A stretch of 64,000 nt of DNA from Pseudomonadota bacterium (GCA_023389105.1 JAEWEY010000005.1:62001-126000); one strand, 5' to 3'; counted from the first letter of the stretch, positions 8,284-17,104 are shown. Made by a program: numbers and translations. The notes: a model not told the origin generated them from the sequence alone.

Positions 8284-10917
8284 TCACGCGAGGCTCTTCG
8301 ACACCTGCTCGTAGACGTCCTTGGACAGGCCGGAAGTTGCCACGACCCGCTCAAGCGCGGCCTTCATCATCGCGCTGCGCTTGGGCTCGAACCGCTTCCA
8401 ACGGCCAAACGCCGGCACCAGCCGCGCCGCAATCTGCGGATTCAGCTTGTCCGCCGCGATGATCATGTCCGCGAGGAAATCGTAGCCACGCCCGTCCGCG
8501 TTGTGAAACGCCCAGTGGTTGCCGCCGAACATCCCGACCAGCGCGCGGAGGCGATTGGGATTGCTCATGGTGAAATCCGGATGCCCGACCAGCTTCAGGA
8601 CCTGATCGATCGTATCCGGGCGCTGCGCTGCTGCTTGCAACGCGAACCATTTGTCGATCACCAGCGCATCGTCGCGGAACCGGTCATAGAAGGCTTGCAG
8701 CGCTTCCTCGCGTTCAGGCTGGTTGAGCGAGACCAGCACGCCGAGCGCGCCCTGGCGGTCCGTCATGTTGTCCGCGGCATCGAACTGCGCCTTGGCAAGG
8801 CCCGCCGCCTGTGCTTCGTCAGCCGCGGAGATGTAACCGAGCGCCACGGTGCGCAGCCTCCGGACACCCTTGGCCGCCGGGGACAGATCTTCTCCCGAAG
8901 CGCCGTCGATCCGATGGGCCGCGAGCATGTCGTCCTTGAGCGCCGTTCCGATCGCCTCGCGCAGCGCATCGCGCGCGGCGTGAATGTCGTCCGGGTCGAC
9001 GACTTCCATTCGATCGGCGAGCAACGTGTCGCTGGGCAGCAAAATCGCTTCCGCCTTGAACGCCGGGTCGAGCGCGTTCGACCGCAGCGTCGCGCCGATC
9101 GCGCGGATGACGGGCTCAGCGTCCAGCTTGCCGCCGGCTGCCGCAGCGGTCAGCGCCGACATCATCAGCTCCTGCATCGCCTCGTAGCGCGCGAACGGGT
9201 CGGTGTCGGCCTGCGCCAGCTTCTCAAGCTCGCCAGGCCGCCGCTCGGCTGTAAGCACCACCGGCGCCGAGAAGCCGCGGTTGATCGACAGCAGGGGAGT
9301 TTCGCCGATGTTCTCGAACGTGAAGCTCTGCTTCGCGCGGTCGAGGATAATCAGTTGCTCCTCGCCCAACTGCGCGCCGCTTTCCTCGCCGAACAGCGCC
9401 GTGCGCAATGGCAAAGGCATCGGCTCTTTGAACGGCTGGCCCGGCGTCGGGTCTTGCTGCTGCTCCAGATGCAGCGTCGCCGTCCGTGCGGCCGCATCAT
9501 GCTCCAGCCGCGCCCGCACGCGCGGGGTGCCCGCCTGGCTGTACCAGATCTTGAAGGCGCTGAGGTCGACGCCGCTGCCATCCTCCAGCGCCGCGACGAA
9601 ATCGTCGCAGGTCGCCGCCTCGCCGTCGTGCCGCTCGAAATATAGGTCGGTCCCCGCGCGGAACTTCTCTGGTCCCAGCACCGTGTGGAACATGCGGATC
9701 AGCTCGGCGCCCTTGTTGTAAACGGTGGCCGTGTAGAAGTTCGAAATCTCGATGTAGCTGTCGGGCCGCACCGCGTGCGCCAGCGGCCCCTGGTCCTCCG
9801 GGAACTGCGCCGCGCGAAGCACGCGCACATCCTCGATCCGCTTGACGGCCGCGCTGCCGTGGTCGGCGGAGAAGCCCTGATCGCGGAAGACCGTGAAACC
9901 TTCCTTCAGGCTCAGCTGAAACCAGTCGCGGCAGGTCACGCGGTCGCCCGACCAATTGTGGAAATATTCGTGCGCCACGACCCGCGCGATATTGTCGAAG
10001 TCGCCGTCGGTCGCCGTTTCCTTGTCGGCCAGCACGTAAGCGGTGTTGAAGATGTTGAGGCTCTTGTTCTCCATCGCCCCCATGTTGAAGTCGCTGACCG
10101 CGACGATGTTGAACAGGTCGAGGTCGTATTCGCGCCCGTAGACGCACTCGTCCCAGGCCATCGACTGCTTCAGGCTCTCCATGGCGTGCCCGGTCTTGGG
10201 AAGATCCGCCGCCCGCACCCAGATCGCCAAGTCGACCTTGCGCCCGCTCATCGTCATAAAGGTGTCGCGGTTGGCCTGCAGATCCCCCGCGACGAGCGCG
10301 AACAGGTAACAAGGCTTGGGGAATGGATCCTCCCACTCAGCCCAGTGACGGCCGCCTTCGCTCTCGCCGGCGCCGACCCGATTGCCGTTTGACAGCAGCA
10401 CGGGAAACTGTGTGGCGTCGCCCTCCATCCGCACGCGATACTTGCTCAGCACATCCGGGCGGTCGGGGAAGAAGGTGATCCGACGGAAGCCTTCCGCTTC
10501 GCACTGTGTGCACAGCATGCCGTTCGACGCGTACAGTCCCATCAGCTTCGTGTTCGCGGCGGGATGGACGAGATTTTCGATACCAATCTCGTGGCGGTCG
10601 CCAAGCAAGTCGATGACCAGGTCGTCGCCCTGCATCTTCCATGCGCTCGTTGCCGCGCCGTCGACCCAAACCCCGACGGGCGCGATGCCGTCTCCATCGA
10701 GGGTCAGCCGCGATTGGCCCGATCCGGCGGGATTGCGCTCGACCCGTAGCTTCGACTGAACCCTGGTCTCCTCAAGTCCAAGCGTGAACTGCAATTCGAT
10801 TTCGGGCACCAGCCATTCTGGCGGCCGATAATCTTCGCGGCGGATCGCGACGTGAGTCGGGGAGGGCGGGGCTTCGGCGGCTTGTGCGCCGTCGGTTGTC
10901 GTACGAATATCGGCCAT
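8284..10917 (-). CDS. pepN: Aminopeptidase N (M1 family metallopeptidase)
   Basis: Zinc aminopeptidase that removes N-terminal residues from peptides in the cytosol. The ATG at 10917 (MADIRTTTDG) gives 877 residues, matching E. coli-type PepN; the open frame continues 11 codons upstream without need. The substrate-binding GAMEN motif is near residue 280. The zinc site HEYFHNW is near 316-322, and the third ligand lies in LKEGFTVFRDQ about 19 residues later. The long helical C-terminal domain of the PepN subgroup is present to the end. Monocistronic. Confidence 0.95.
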   Translation of the reverse strand: MADIRTTTDGAQAAEAPPSPTHVAIRREDYRPPEWLVPEIELQFTLGLEETRVQSKLRVERNPAGSGQSRLTLDGDGIAPVGVWVDGAATSAWKMQGDDLVIDLLGDRHEIGIENLVHPAANTKLMGLYASNGMLCTQCEAEGFRRITFFPDRPDVLSKYRVRMEGDATQFPVLLSNGNRVGAGESEGGRHWAEWEDPFPKPCYLFALVAGDLQANRDTFMTMSGRKVDLAIWVRAADLPKTGHAMESLKQSMAWDECVYGREYDLDLFNIVAVSDFNMGAMENKSLNIFNTAYVLADKETATDGDFDNIARVVAHEYFHNWSGDRVTCRDWFQLSLKEGFTVFRDQGFSADHGSAAVKRIEDVRVLRAAQFPEDQGPLAHAVRPDSYIEISNFYTATVYNKGAELIRMFHTVLGPEKFRAGTDLYFERHDGEAATCDDFVAALEDGSGVDLSAFKIWYSQAGTPRVRARLEHDAAARTATLHLEQQQDPTPGQPFKEPMPLPLRTALFGEESGAQLGEEQLIILDRAKQSFTFENIGETPLLSINRGFSAPVVLTAERRPGELEKLAQADTDPFARYEAMQELMMSALTAAAAGGKLDAEPVIRAIGATLRSNALDPAFKAEAILLPSDTLLADRMEVVDPDDIHAARDALREAIGTALKDDMLAAHRIDGASGEDLSPAAKGVRRLRTVALGYISAADEAQAAGLAKAQFDAADNMTDRQGALGVLVSLNQPEREEALQAFYDRFRDDALVIDKWFALQAAAQRPDTIDQVLKLVGHPDFTMSNPNRLRALVGMFGGNHWAFHNADGRGYDFLADMIIAADKLNPQIAARLVPAFGRWKRFEPKRSAMMKAALERVVATSGLSKDVYEQVSKSLA

Positions 10918-11019
10918 GCCCAGCACGTAGGCGGCCCCCGCGTCCCTCACAAGCGGCGCGCCGGAGCCTATCGCGCGGCATGTGCGTTAGGTCGACGAGA
11001 ACAACGGCAGGAGGCCCAC

Positions 11020-11280
11020 ATGACCGGCTTTGAAGACGTAAAAGAGCATATGGAAATCATCGGCGCCGACGGCGTGCATCTCGGCACGGTCGATCGCGTG
11101 GAAGGCGACCGCATCAAGATGACCCGCGCCGACAGCGGCATGGGCCATGAAGAACACCACCATTACATTCCGCGCGGCCTGGTGGCCGAAGTCGAGGGCG
11201 ACAAGGTCCGCCTGTCGTCGAACGCGGACGTCGCGGCGAACCTGTTCGAAAGCGAAGAGGGCGGCCAGCCGATCGGCTGA
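11020..11280 (+). CDS. DUF2171 domain protein
   Basis: Soluble acidic protein of 86 residues with the PRC-barrel-like DUF2171 pattern: VKEHMEIIGADGVHLGTVD, then DRIKMTRADSG, then HHHYIPRGLVAEVEGDKVRLS. Often found in stress-associated settings in sphingomonads; the role is not established. The ATG at 11020 is set by an AGGAGG Shine-Dalgarno (11009-11014) at ideal spacing. A very strong hairpin follows at 11300-11341. Confidence 0.85.
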   Translation: MTGFEDVKEHMEIIGADGVHLGTVDRVEGDRIKMTRADSGMGHEEHHHYIPRGLVAEVEGDKVRLSSNADVAANLFESEEGGQPIG

Positions 11281-11299
11281 CGCTCGAAGTCACTTGATC

Positions 11300-11341
11300 C
11301 TTCGTCCGCCTTTGGCTCCAATGGAGTCAAAGGGGACGAAG
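11300..11341 (+). promoter_or_regulatory. 19-bp hairpin covering the ribosome-binding site of the next gene
   Basis: CTTCGTCC (11300-11307) pairs with GGACGAAG (11334-11341), CCTTTG (11309-11314) with CAAAGG (11328-11333), then a G-T wobble, then CTCC (11316-11319) with GGAG (11323-11326). The loop is AAT, with a single bulged G at 11308. The hairpin ends two bases before the ATG at 11344, so every purine-rich sequence that could serve as Shine-Dalgarno is inside the stem. No T-tract follows, so it is not a classical intrinsic terminator. Confidence 0.6.
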
Positions 11342-11343
11342 AT

Positions 11344-11775
11344 ATGCGCAAAAGCTGGTCACTGATCGTCATCGCGGGCGCGCTCGCCGCCTGCGGGCAA
11401 TCCGCCGAAACCAACACGACGAACGAAGCGGCTGCGAATGCCGCGCAGCCCAAGAAGAAGCCGGCTCATTGCTTCTTTAAGGCTGCGGAGATGAAGGGCT
11501 GGTCCGCCACCCGCGGCAAGGACGGCAACATCACCGCCAAGGGTAAGGTCTACCGCTCCGACTCGCGCTACAAGGTCGTGTTCGGGGAACCGGTCATCGA
11601 CGGTACGACCGTCGAGCTGTCGCCGACCCTGCAGCAGAATTCCGCCGCTTATGGCGCGCCGGAAGATTGGTGGGACGTCAGCGCTACCATCCCCAACAGC
11701 GCCGCGATCGACACCGTCCGGCTGACTTGTGGCGCCGAGACGGTCGCCGACATCAAGGTCGCGGCGAAAGGCTGA
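11344..11775 (+). CDS. Predicted lipoprotein of unknown function
   Basis: Predicted lipoprotein of 143 residues with signal peptide and lipobox LAAC (Cys17). The mature protein has a short Asn/Ala-rich linker and then a compact domain with CFFKAAEMKGWSATRGKDGN and a second Cys in RLTCGAET, possibly a disulphide pair. I do not recognise a named family. The start sits directly behind a strong hairpin, which suggests translational control or a leaderless internal start. Confidence 0.75.
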   Translation: MRKSWSLIVIAGALAACGQSAETNTTNEAAANAAQPKKKPAHCFFKAAEMKGWSATRGKDGNITAKGKVYRSDSRYKVVFGEPVIDGTTVELSPTLQQNSAAYGAPEDWWDVSATIPNSAAIDTVRLTCGAETVADIKVAAKG

Positions 11776-11825
11776 TCGGCGCAATCGCGCGGCGCTTCGC
11801 CGAATAGGCCAAGTGTCTGGTTGCA

Positions 11826-12188
11826 ATGATCGCGGGCAAGGCGCACCTGCGCCGCATGGGTGACCTGCAACGTCTGTTCGGCGTCGAGCCGAAGCATCCT
11901 TGGACCAAGCCAGATACCTATGTCGAAGCGATGGCGCGCAAGCGGCGCTTTCGCCGTGCCCACAGCGCTCGTCCCCGGACGCAGCCCGAGCGCCCGCGAC
12001 TGATGTTGTCGACGTTACCGTTCGTTGCGGTGTTCGCCGTGCTCGCGATCCTGGCCGTGTCGATCATGATCATCGCTTATCCTGGCAACCAGCCCTCGCG
12101 GCAGCCGCACGCTGCCGCCGCGCAATCTGAGCGTGGAGTCGCTGCGCCGGGCTGGTTCAAGGACGCCGAGAAACAATTCCACGGCTAG
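11826..12188 (+). CDS. Small single-pass membrane protein, unknown function
   Basis: Hypothetical protein of 120 residues. The N-terminal half is basic (KRRFRRAHSARPRTQPERPR), then one transmembrane helix (about residues 60-80, LPFVAVFAVLAILAVSIMII), then a short Ala/Pro-rich tail. Charge distribution suggests the N-terminus stays in the cytosol. Precedes the aminotransferase by 43 bp. Function unknown. Confidence 0.65.
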   Translation: MIAGKAHLRRMGDLQRLFGVEPKHPWTKPDTYVEAMARKRRFRRAHSARPRTQPERPRLMLSTLPFVAVFAVLAILAVSIMIIAYPGNQPSRQPHAAAAQSERGVAAPGWFKDAEKQFHG

Positions 12189-12231
12189 CGCTTGGCTTGA
12201 TGCAGTGCAGCATCGGCTGCACAGGCGGGGA

Positions 12232-13407
12232 ATGGACAGCGACTTCTATCGGATCCGGCGCTTGCCGCCCTATGTCTTCGCCGAGGTCAACGCGCTGAAG
12301 GCCGCCGCGCGTGCGCGGGGTGAGGACGTCATCGACCTCGGCATGGGCAATCCGGACGGCGCGCCGCCGCCGCACGTCATTGCCAAGCTCGCCGAAGTCG
12401 CGGCCAAGCCGACTGCGCACCGCTATTCTGCCAGCCGCGGCATTCCTGGCCTCCGCAAAGCGCAGGCTGCTTATTATCAACGTCGCTTCGGCGTCACGGT
12501 GGACCCCGACCGGGAAGTGATCGTCACCCTCGGCTCAAAGGAGGGGCTCGCCAACCTTGCGCAGGCGATCACCGCGCCCGGTGACGTCGTTCTCGCGCCC
12601 AACCCGTCGTACCCGATCCATACGTTCGGCTTCATCATCGCCGGCGCAGCGATCCGCTCGATTCCTGCCGCCCCGGGTGAAGAATTCTTCGAGCGCCTGA
12701 CCAGCGCCATGCGCTACACGGTGCCTCGCCCGAAGGTGCTCGTGGTCGGCTATCCGTCGAACCCGACGGCTTATGTCGCAGATCTCGCTTTCTATGAGCG
12801 TCTCGTCGCCTTCGCGCGCGAGCATGATCTGATCGTCATTTCCGACCTGGCCTACGCGGAAATCTATTTCGGCGATGAGCCGACGCCATCGATCCTGCAG
12901 GTCGACGGCGCGAGGGACGTGGCGGTCGAGTTCACCTCCATGTCCAAGACCTACAGCATGGCCGGCTGGCGAATTGGGTTCGCCGTTGGCAACGCGCGCC
13001 TGATCGAAGCGCTGGCGCGGGTGAAATCCTATCTCGATTACGGGGCCTTTACGCCGATCCAGGCTGCTGCCGTCGCCGCGCTCAATGGCCCGCAGGACAT
13101 CGTCGATGCGAACCGTGCATTGTACCGCAAACGCCGCGACGTGCTGGTCGAGAGCTTCGGTCGCGCCGGCTGGCCGATCCCGGTTCCGCAGGCGAGCATG
13201 TTCGCCTGGGCACCGATTCCCGAACGCTTTCGCGATCTCGGCGCAATGGAGTTCTCGAAGCGCCTGCTGCAAGAGGCGCAGGTCGCCGTCGCCCCCGGTG
13301 TCGGTTTCGGCGAAGAGGGCGAAGGTTATGTGCGCATCGCCCTCGTCGAGAACGAGCAACGGCTCCGCCAGGCAGCGCGTGGTGTTAAGAAGCTGCTCAG
13401 CGCTTAG
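12232..13407 (+). CDS. Class I/II aminotransferase (alanine / LL-diaminopimelate aminotransferase type)
   Basis: PLP-dependent aminotransferase of 391 residues, starting at MDSDFYRIRRLPPYVFAEVN (ATG 12232). It has DLGMGNPDGAPP near the N-terminus, LGSKEGLANLAQA, the NPSYP substrate loop and the PLP lysine in SMSKTYSMAGWRIGFAVG near residue 240. This pattern matches the AlaC/LL-DAP aminotransferase-like branch. I cannot separate alanine transaminase from other amino-donor activities by sequence. The frame is open 33 codons upstream but there it overlaps the preceding gene. Confidence 0.88.
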   Translation: MDSDFYRIRRLPPYVFAEVNALKAAARARGEDVIDLGMGNPDGAPPPHVIAKLAEVAAKPTAHRYSASRGIPGLRKAQAAYYQRRFGVTVDPDREVIVTLGSKEGLANLAQAITAPGDVVLAPNPSYPIHTFGFIIAGAAIRSIPAAPGEEFFERLTSAMRYTVPRPKVLVVGYPSNPTAYVADLAFYERLVAFAREHDLIVISDLAYAEIYFGDEPTPSILQVDGARDVAVEFTSMSKTYSMAGWRIGFAVGNARLIEALARVKSYLDYGAFTPIQAAAVAALNGPQDIVDANRALYRKRRDVLVESFGRAGWPIPVPQASMFAWAPIPERFRDLGAMEFSKRLLQEAQVAVAPGVGFGEEGEGYVRIALVENEQRLRQAARGVKKLLSA

Positions 13408-13410
13408 GCA

Positions 13411-13878
13411 TCAGCTGGCCGCAACCGCTTTCGGCCGTTTCGCCGCCTTCTGCCAGCTCTGCACTTCGTAACCTCGTTCGCGCAGGCAGCCGGCCATCGC
13501 GCGCTGGACGGCAACTTCTTTCTTGTGGCGCTTGATCTTGGCCATGCCCACGGCGCCGCCGATAATTGCGACGGGCATCAGCACCAGTGTCGCACTGGCC
13601 ACCGCCATCCCGCCGTACAGGCCCGCACTCGTCGCTGCGGCCGCCCCGGCCGCACCGATCGCGCCGCCCGCGGCAGCCCCGGCGCCACCGGACGCCAAAC
13701 GTCCACTGGTATCGAGCTTGCCGGTGACAAACAGTTCCTTGCACTCGGCATAGGCAGCATCGAATTTATTCTGATCGGTTGGCGCGACACCCAACGTTGG
13801 CGTGAATTCGCGCGGCCGAGACGAACAGGCCGCCAGCGCGAGCATCGCTAACAGCGCTGCGAAACTCCGTTTTTGCAT
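13411..13878 (-). CDS. Glycine-zipper lipoprotein
   Basis: Predicted outer-membrane lipoprotein of 155 residues. The ATG at 13878 gives a signal peptide with lipobox LAAC (ALAACSS). The centre is a glycine zipper (SGGAGAAAGGAIGAAGAAAATSAG) followed by a second hydrophobic helix, with a Cys in AECKELF and another in AGCLRERGYEVQ. The tail is Lys/Ala-rich. Related to Rickettsia 17-kDa/OsmB-like zipper proteins only in general style. Convergent with the aminotransferase (3-bp gap). Confidence 0.75.
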   Translation of the reverse strand: MQKRSFAALLAMLALAACSSRPREFTPTLGVAPTDQNKFDAAYAECKELFVTGKLDTSGRLASGGAGAAAGGAIGAAGAAAATSAGLYGGMAVASATLVLMPVAIIGGAVGMAKIKRHKKEVAVQRAMAGCLRERGYEVQSWQKAAKRPKAVAAS

Positions 13879-13943
13879 GACATCCCCCGCGCCGAAGCTT
13901 CCTCGCCGGACGCCACAAGTCAAGCATCTGATTTCAGGCGACT

Positions 13944-14738
13944 TTAAAAGCGCAGGGAGAATCCGCCGTAAAGTTCGAGGTCCGGCGTGTTGCGATTGAG
14001 GCCGACATTGGCGCCGACATCAAGCTGCAGTTTCTTGCTCGCGAGGTAAGCGATCGAACCATCGACGGATACCTGCCGTGTGGTCCCCGCCGGGTCCCAA
14101 TCCCATTGGCCCCACAGTTCCGCGGACAAGTTGAGCTTGTCGGTCGCTTGCCACCCCAGGCTTGCGACCTGCGACATTGCGAGATGCCGTCCATGTCCGT
14201 CGCCATCGGCAACCAAATCCAGCTCGGGTGTCAGCGCGATGCTGAAGGGCGATCGCGGCACGTCGTAGCTAAGGGGGACCACCATCGCGAACTCCCACGC
14301 GCCGGCACCAAGGCCGTGCTTGGCAATGGGCACCGTGACGACGGGAAGCAGCGCCAACTGCACCGCGGCGTCCTCGCGCGTGAGCCGGTGCTTGAGCTGG
14401 ACCGACAGATCGCCGATGCCGGCGATATGATCCGACACGCCGTGATCGCGACTTGCGATGCGAACGTATGGCGTGACGTCGATCCCCACATCGGTGTCCG
14501 CCGAAAGCCCGTATTTTACGGTCGTCTCACCCAGGACGGTCGTGGTTTCTCGCTGTCCGTCGCTTCGCTGCAGGCTCCAGTCGACAAGCCCGGTCTCAAC
14601 TTGCCACGCGCCGGCCGGCACGGTGCAAGTCGCGGTCGCCTTTCCCGGTCGGTCGGCGCAAATTGCATCATCGTCGGCGCGTGCCGCGGTGCTCGCCAGC
14701 GTGCTTGCAGCCGCCGTCGCAAAGAGGATCCATCGCAT
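13944..14738 (-). CDS. Putative outer-membrane transporter (MetA-pathway-of-phenol-degradation type beta-barrel)
   Basis: Exported protein of 264 residues. The ATG at 14738 gives a signal peptide (LFATAAASTLASTAARA). The mature protein alternates short amphipathic strands (VETGLVDWSLQ, GADTDVGIDVTPYVR-like repeats, LSVQLKHRL, LDVGANVGLN) and ends in Phe (GGFSLRF), which is the C-terminal signature of beta-barrels inserted by BAM. This resembles the transporter/phenol-degradation meta-pathway family. Substrate unknown. Confidence 0.75.
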   Translation of the reverse strand: MRWILFATAAASTLASTAARADDDAICADRPGKATATCTVPAGAWQVETGLVDWSLQRSDGQRETTTVLGETTVKYGLSADTDVGIDVTPYVRIASRDHGVSDHIAGIGDLSVQLKHRLTREDAAVQLALLPVVTVPIAKHGLGAGAWEFAMVVPLSYDVPRSPFSIALTPELDLVADGDGHGRHLAMSQVASLGWQATDKLNLSAELWGQWDWDPAGTTRQVSVDGSIAYLASKKLQLDVGANVGLNRNTPDLELYGGFSLRF

Positions 14739-14777
14739 TCCGCAGGACTGCGATGGACCGTTGCAGGCGTCTAGTCG

Positions 14778-14806
14778 TAAAAACGGCGCGCGGCGTCGCG
14801 TGCCGT
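14778..14806 (-). terminator. Rho-independent terminator of the PilZ gene
   Basis: On the minus strand a 10-bp stem (14783-14792 with 14797-14806, one G-T wobble, 4-nt loop) is followed by a run of five Ts, 17 bp beyond the PilZ stop codon. This separates the PilZ gene from the outer-membrane protein gene downstream. Confidence 0.75.
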
Positions 14807-14822
14807 AATCCACCTTTTTTCT

Positions 14823-15260
14823 TTACGCCGCCTCAGCGACGTTCAGCCGGCCCAGCAGATGATCGAACACCGCCGGATGGATCTTCGTCTGAAACTCGAT
14901 TCCCGTGGTCGTGCCGCGGGTCCAGCAAACACGCGATCCTAATGGTTCGAGCTGCGGGAAGCGCGTGATGATCGCATCGCCCACTTCGCACGCCTCGACC
15001 AGCTCGACCTGACAGCCGTGCGCCGACATGTCGCGCAGTGCGACTTCGAAATTGAACCCCCCGATGCGACGGACGATCACGTCATCGTTCATCGGGACAC
15101 GGCTCAAGCTGCGGCGCTCATCTTCCACGCGCGGTGACGACGCTTCGACGACGACCGGCTTCGCGTGCTGGACGGTGACCATGGGTTTCCCCTCGGCGGC
15201 CCGGGCGGCGGCCGCGATGCGGCGGCGGCGGCTTGAAGTCTGCAGATTGGTTAGGCGCAT
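14823..15260 (-). CDS. PilZ-domain protein (c-di-GMP binding motifs intact)
   Basis: Cytosolic 145-residue protein with one PilZ domain. Both c-di-GMP motifs are visible: RxxxR as RSLSR near residue 50 and DxSxxG as DMSAHG near residue 78. The N-terminal 45 residues are basic and low in complexity. GGGAG upstream of the ATG at 15260 supports that start, which overlaps the stop of the upstream secreted protein by 10 bp. A terminator follows at 14778-14806. Presumed receiver for c-di-GMP signals; output unknown. Confidence 0.85.
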   Translation of the reverse strand: MRLTNLQTSSRRRRIAAAARAAEGKPMVTVQHAKPVVVEASSPRVEDERRSLSRVPMNDDVIVRRIGGFNFEVALRDMSAHGCQVELVEACEVGDAIITRFPQLEPLGSRVCWTRGTTTGIEFQTKIHPAVFDHLLGRLNVAEAA

Positions 15261-15577
15261 TGGCTCACTCCCGAAGCGGCGGGACTACCCGCCTTGACGT
15301 TGTCGAGCAGGATCATGCGGCGATTGCCGCGATCGCTGATGACGATGAAATAAGGTTTGCTGACGCCCGCGGCGCCAAGGTTGGAAAAGGTTCCGCCGTG
15401 CCGGCTCGGCGCGAAGGCCCAAGCCGCTTCATGACGGTCTTGCGCCTGCGTGAAGCATTCCGCGAAGGCCTGCGCGGTCTTTGCCGTGACGGCACCGACC
15501 GGCGGGCGCGATTGGACGCCGGGTGCAAGCGCGGTCGCTGCCACGCTCAACACGGTTATGATCCCCAGGCTCTTCAT
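15251..15577 (-). CDS. Small secreted protein of unknown function
   Basis: Predicted exported protein of 108 residues from the ATG at 15577 (MKSLGIITVLSVAATALA). It has two cysteines (ECFTQ and the penultimate SQCA) that may form a disulphide. No family recognised. Its TAA lies inside the start region of the PilZ gene, so the two are probably co-transcribed. Confidence 0.65.
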   Translation of the reverse strand: MKSLGIITVLSVAATALAPGVQSRPPVGAVTAKTAQAFAECFTQAQDRHEAAWAFAPSRHGGTFSNLGAAGVSKPYFIVISDRGNRRMILLDNVKAGSPAASGVSQCA

Positions 15578-15717
15578 TTGGCTTGCCCCCAAATTCCGTA
15601 CCCGTGCTCGCTGCCCCGACGATTCGCTGCAAGCCAGGGGAACTAACTGGCCCAGAATGAGGCAGTCCGGACGTTAATCTTGTTTGGAAGCGCGGGGTGG
15701 GTGCTGATGACATCGCA

Positions 15718-16401
15718 ATGGAACGCGCGATTGCACAGCCGAACATCGCCAGAGCGGTTCGCCGCTCGCGCGCCGCGCGTTCTTCTATGCAGCGCCGCAA
15801 GCGCCGGCTTTTTGCGGCAGCATGCGCGGCCACGCTGATTGGCAGTGGCACCTTCCTCTCACTTGTGGGCGTAAGCGGCAGCGACGCGGTCGCGGCGGCC
15901 GTCCACCAGGCGCAGAGCCTGACCCAGCTTCTCGATCAGCGGTCGCCCGGCGAACGGACCGAGGGTGCACAGACCAAGACCAAGAAAATGCAGCGTGCGC
16001 TCGCCAAGCCGCGCGTACGTGCGAAGCCGCATGGGCCGTCAACGACCGAGCTCGCCAAGATATTGATGCCGGCCGGGCCCGTGGGCGCCGACACGGTGGT
16101 CGTGCCGCCGGTGGCAATTGCCGGCCCGGCGCCACAGCTTGCAGACTTTGTCGCGCCGCCAGCAGCACCAGGCGGTAGCGGTGGTCCGCCAATCGTCGGT
16201 CCCGGGGGTTCGCCCGGTGGCGGCATCGGTGGCGGAGGCGGAACGCCAGGCGGCCCGCCGATCGTCTACCAGCCGCAGGAAATCAAGACGCCGGTGGCCG
16301 CTGTGCCGGAACCCGGCACCTGGGCGATGATGCTGCTCGGCTTTGGCCTGATGGGCTGGCGCGCACGGCGCACCAACACTCGCCAGCTCACACTCGCCTG
16401 A
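15718..16401 (+). CDS. PEPxxWA-CTERM sorting domain protein, Gly/Pro-rich
   Basis: Exported protein ending in the sorting signature VPEPGTWAMMLLGFGLMGWRARR: a PEP motif, a transmembrane helix and a basic cluster, recognised by exosortase-type systems. The N-terminus is basic followed by a hydrophobic helix (signal anchor). The middle is Pro/Ala/Gly-rich with a GGSGGPPIVGPGG repeat-like stretch. I use the ATG at 15718; a GTG at 15697 in the same frame is the alternative. No exosortase gene is in the window. Likely surface-anchored or secreted; the role is unknown. Confidence 0.75.
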   Translation: MERAIAQPNIARAVRRSRAARSSMQRRKRRLFAAACAATLIGSGTFLSLVGVSGSDAVAAAVHQAQSLTQLLDQRSPGERTEGAQTKTKKMQRALAKPRVRAKPHGPSTTELAKILMPAGPVGADTVVVPPVAIAGPAPQLADFVAPPAAPGGSGGPPIVGPGGSPGGGIGGGGGTPGGPPIVYQPQEIKTPVAAVPEPGTWAMMLLGFGLMGWRARRTNTRQLTLA

Positions 16402-16413
16402 TCCGGCGACAAA

Positions 16414-16444
16414 ACAGCGCCCGACCGCAGCGGCGGTCCGCTGT
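16414..16444. terminator. Probable bidirectional terminator hairpin
   Basis: ACAGCG (16414-16419) pairs with CGCTGT (16439-16444), and GACCGC (16423-16428) pairs with GCGGTC (16433-16438), with a short bulge and a 4-nt loop. AAAA precedes it, giving a TTTT run on the minus strand. It sits between two convergent genes. Confidence 0.6.
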
Positions 16445-16462
16445 CTTCCCCTCATTCTGAAA

Positions 16463-17104
16463 TTAAGCGGTCTTGGCAGGTGCGCCGACGACGAACACTT
16501 CGTCGCCGACCGATGCGGCTGCGAACAGCTTCCGGGCGAAGCCATCGGGAACGCCGACGCATCCGTGCGTCGCAAGGCCCCACCGAACGTCGCTGGCGTG
16601 GATTGCCACGCCGTCGCGCGTCAGGCGCAGGGTGTAAGGCATCGGTGCGTCGTAGGTCGCGGAGCGGTGATCCTTGAGCTTCGCCAGGATCGGGAATTTG
16701 CCAACCGGGGTTTCCAACCCGTCGGCGCCATAGAGGATGACGGCGGTGCCGATTTCATGGCCCGCGCGGAAGACGGAGATGAGCTGCGCGCGCGTATCGA
16801 CGCGGATCCACAGTGGACCGGCGGGAACGCCGGCGTCGTCCCAGCGGAAGTCGCCATATTGCATGCGCGCCGGCACGCGCAGGATGGACTTGATGGGTCG
16901 GTCGATCTGCCCCGCCGCAAGCGCCTGGCGCATGGCTGCGGGGGTGACGGCAATCCGGTTGGCCGGGATGGCGGCCGCCACCGGTCCGGCGACGGCGGGG
17001 CGCGCTGGCGCCCGCGCCACGGACAGTGCCGCGGCCGTCGTCCCGCCCAGCAGGAAGAACGCCGCGCCGCCGATCAGTCGCTTGAAGGATCGCCGTGCCG
17101 GCAA
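16463..17104 (-). CDS. L,D-transpeptidase (YkuD domain)
   Basis: Exported or membrane-anchored transpeptidase that would cross-link peptidoglycan or attach proteins to it. An N-terminal hydrophobic helix (residues 8-28) is followed by a YkuD domain with H169, then H180-G-C182, the nucleophile. The usual Arg after HGC[IV] is Gly here (residue 184). The only start available is a TTG at 17104, because a stop lies three codons upstream and the next Met is at residue 58 beyond the signal region. It follows the PilZ gene by 9 bp. Confidence 0.85.
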   Translation of the reverse strand: MPARRSFKRLIGGAAFFLLGGTTAAALSVARAPARPAVAGPVAAAIPANRIAVTPAAMRQALAAGQIDRPIKSILRVPARMQYGDFRWDDAGVPAGPLWIRVDTRAQLISVFRAGHEIGTAVILYGADGLETPVGKFPILAKLKDHRSATYDAPMPYTLRLTRDGVAIHASDVRWGLATHGCVGVPDGFARKLFAAASVGDEVFVVGAPAKTA

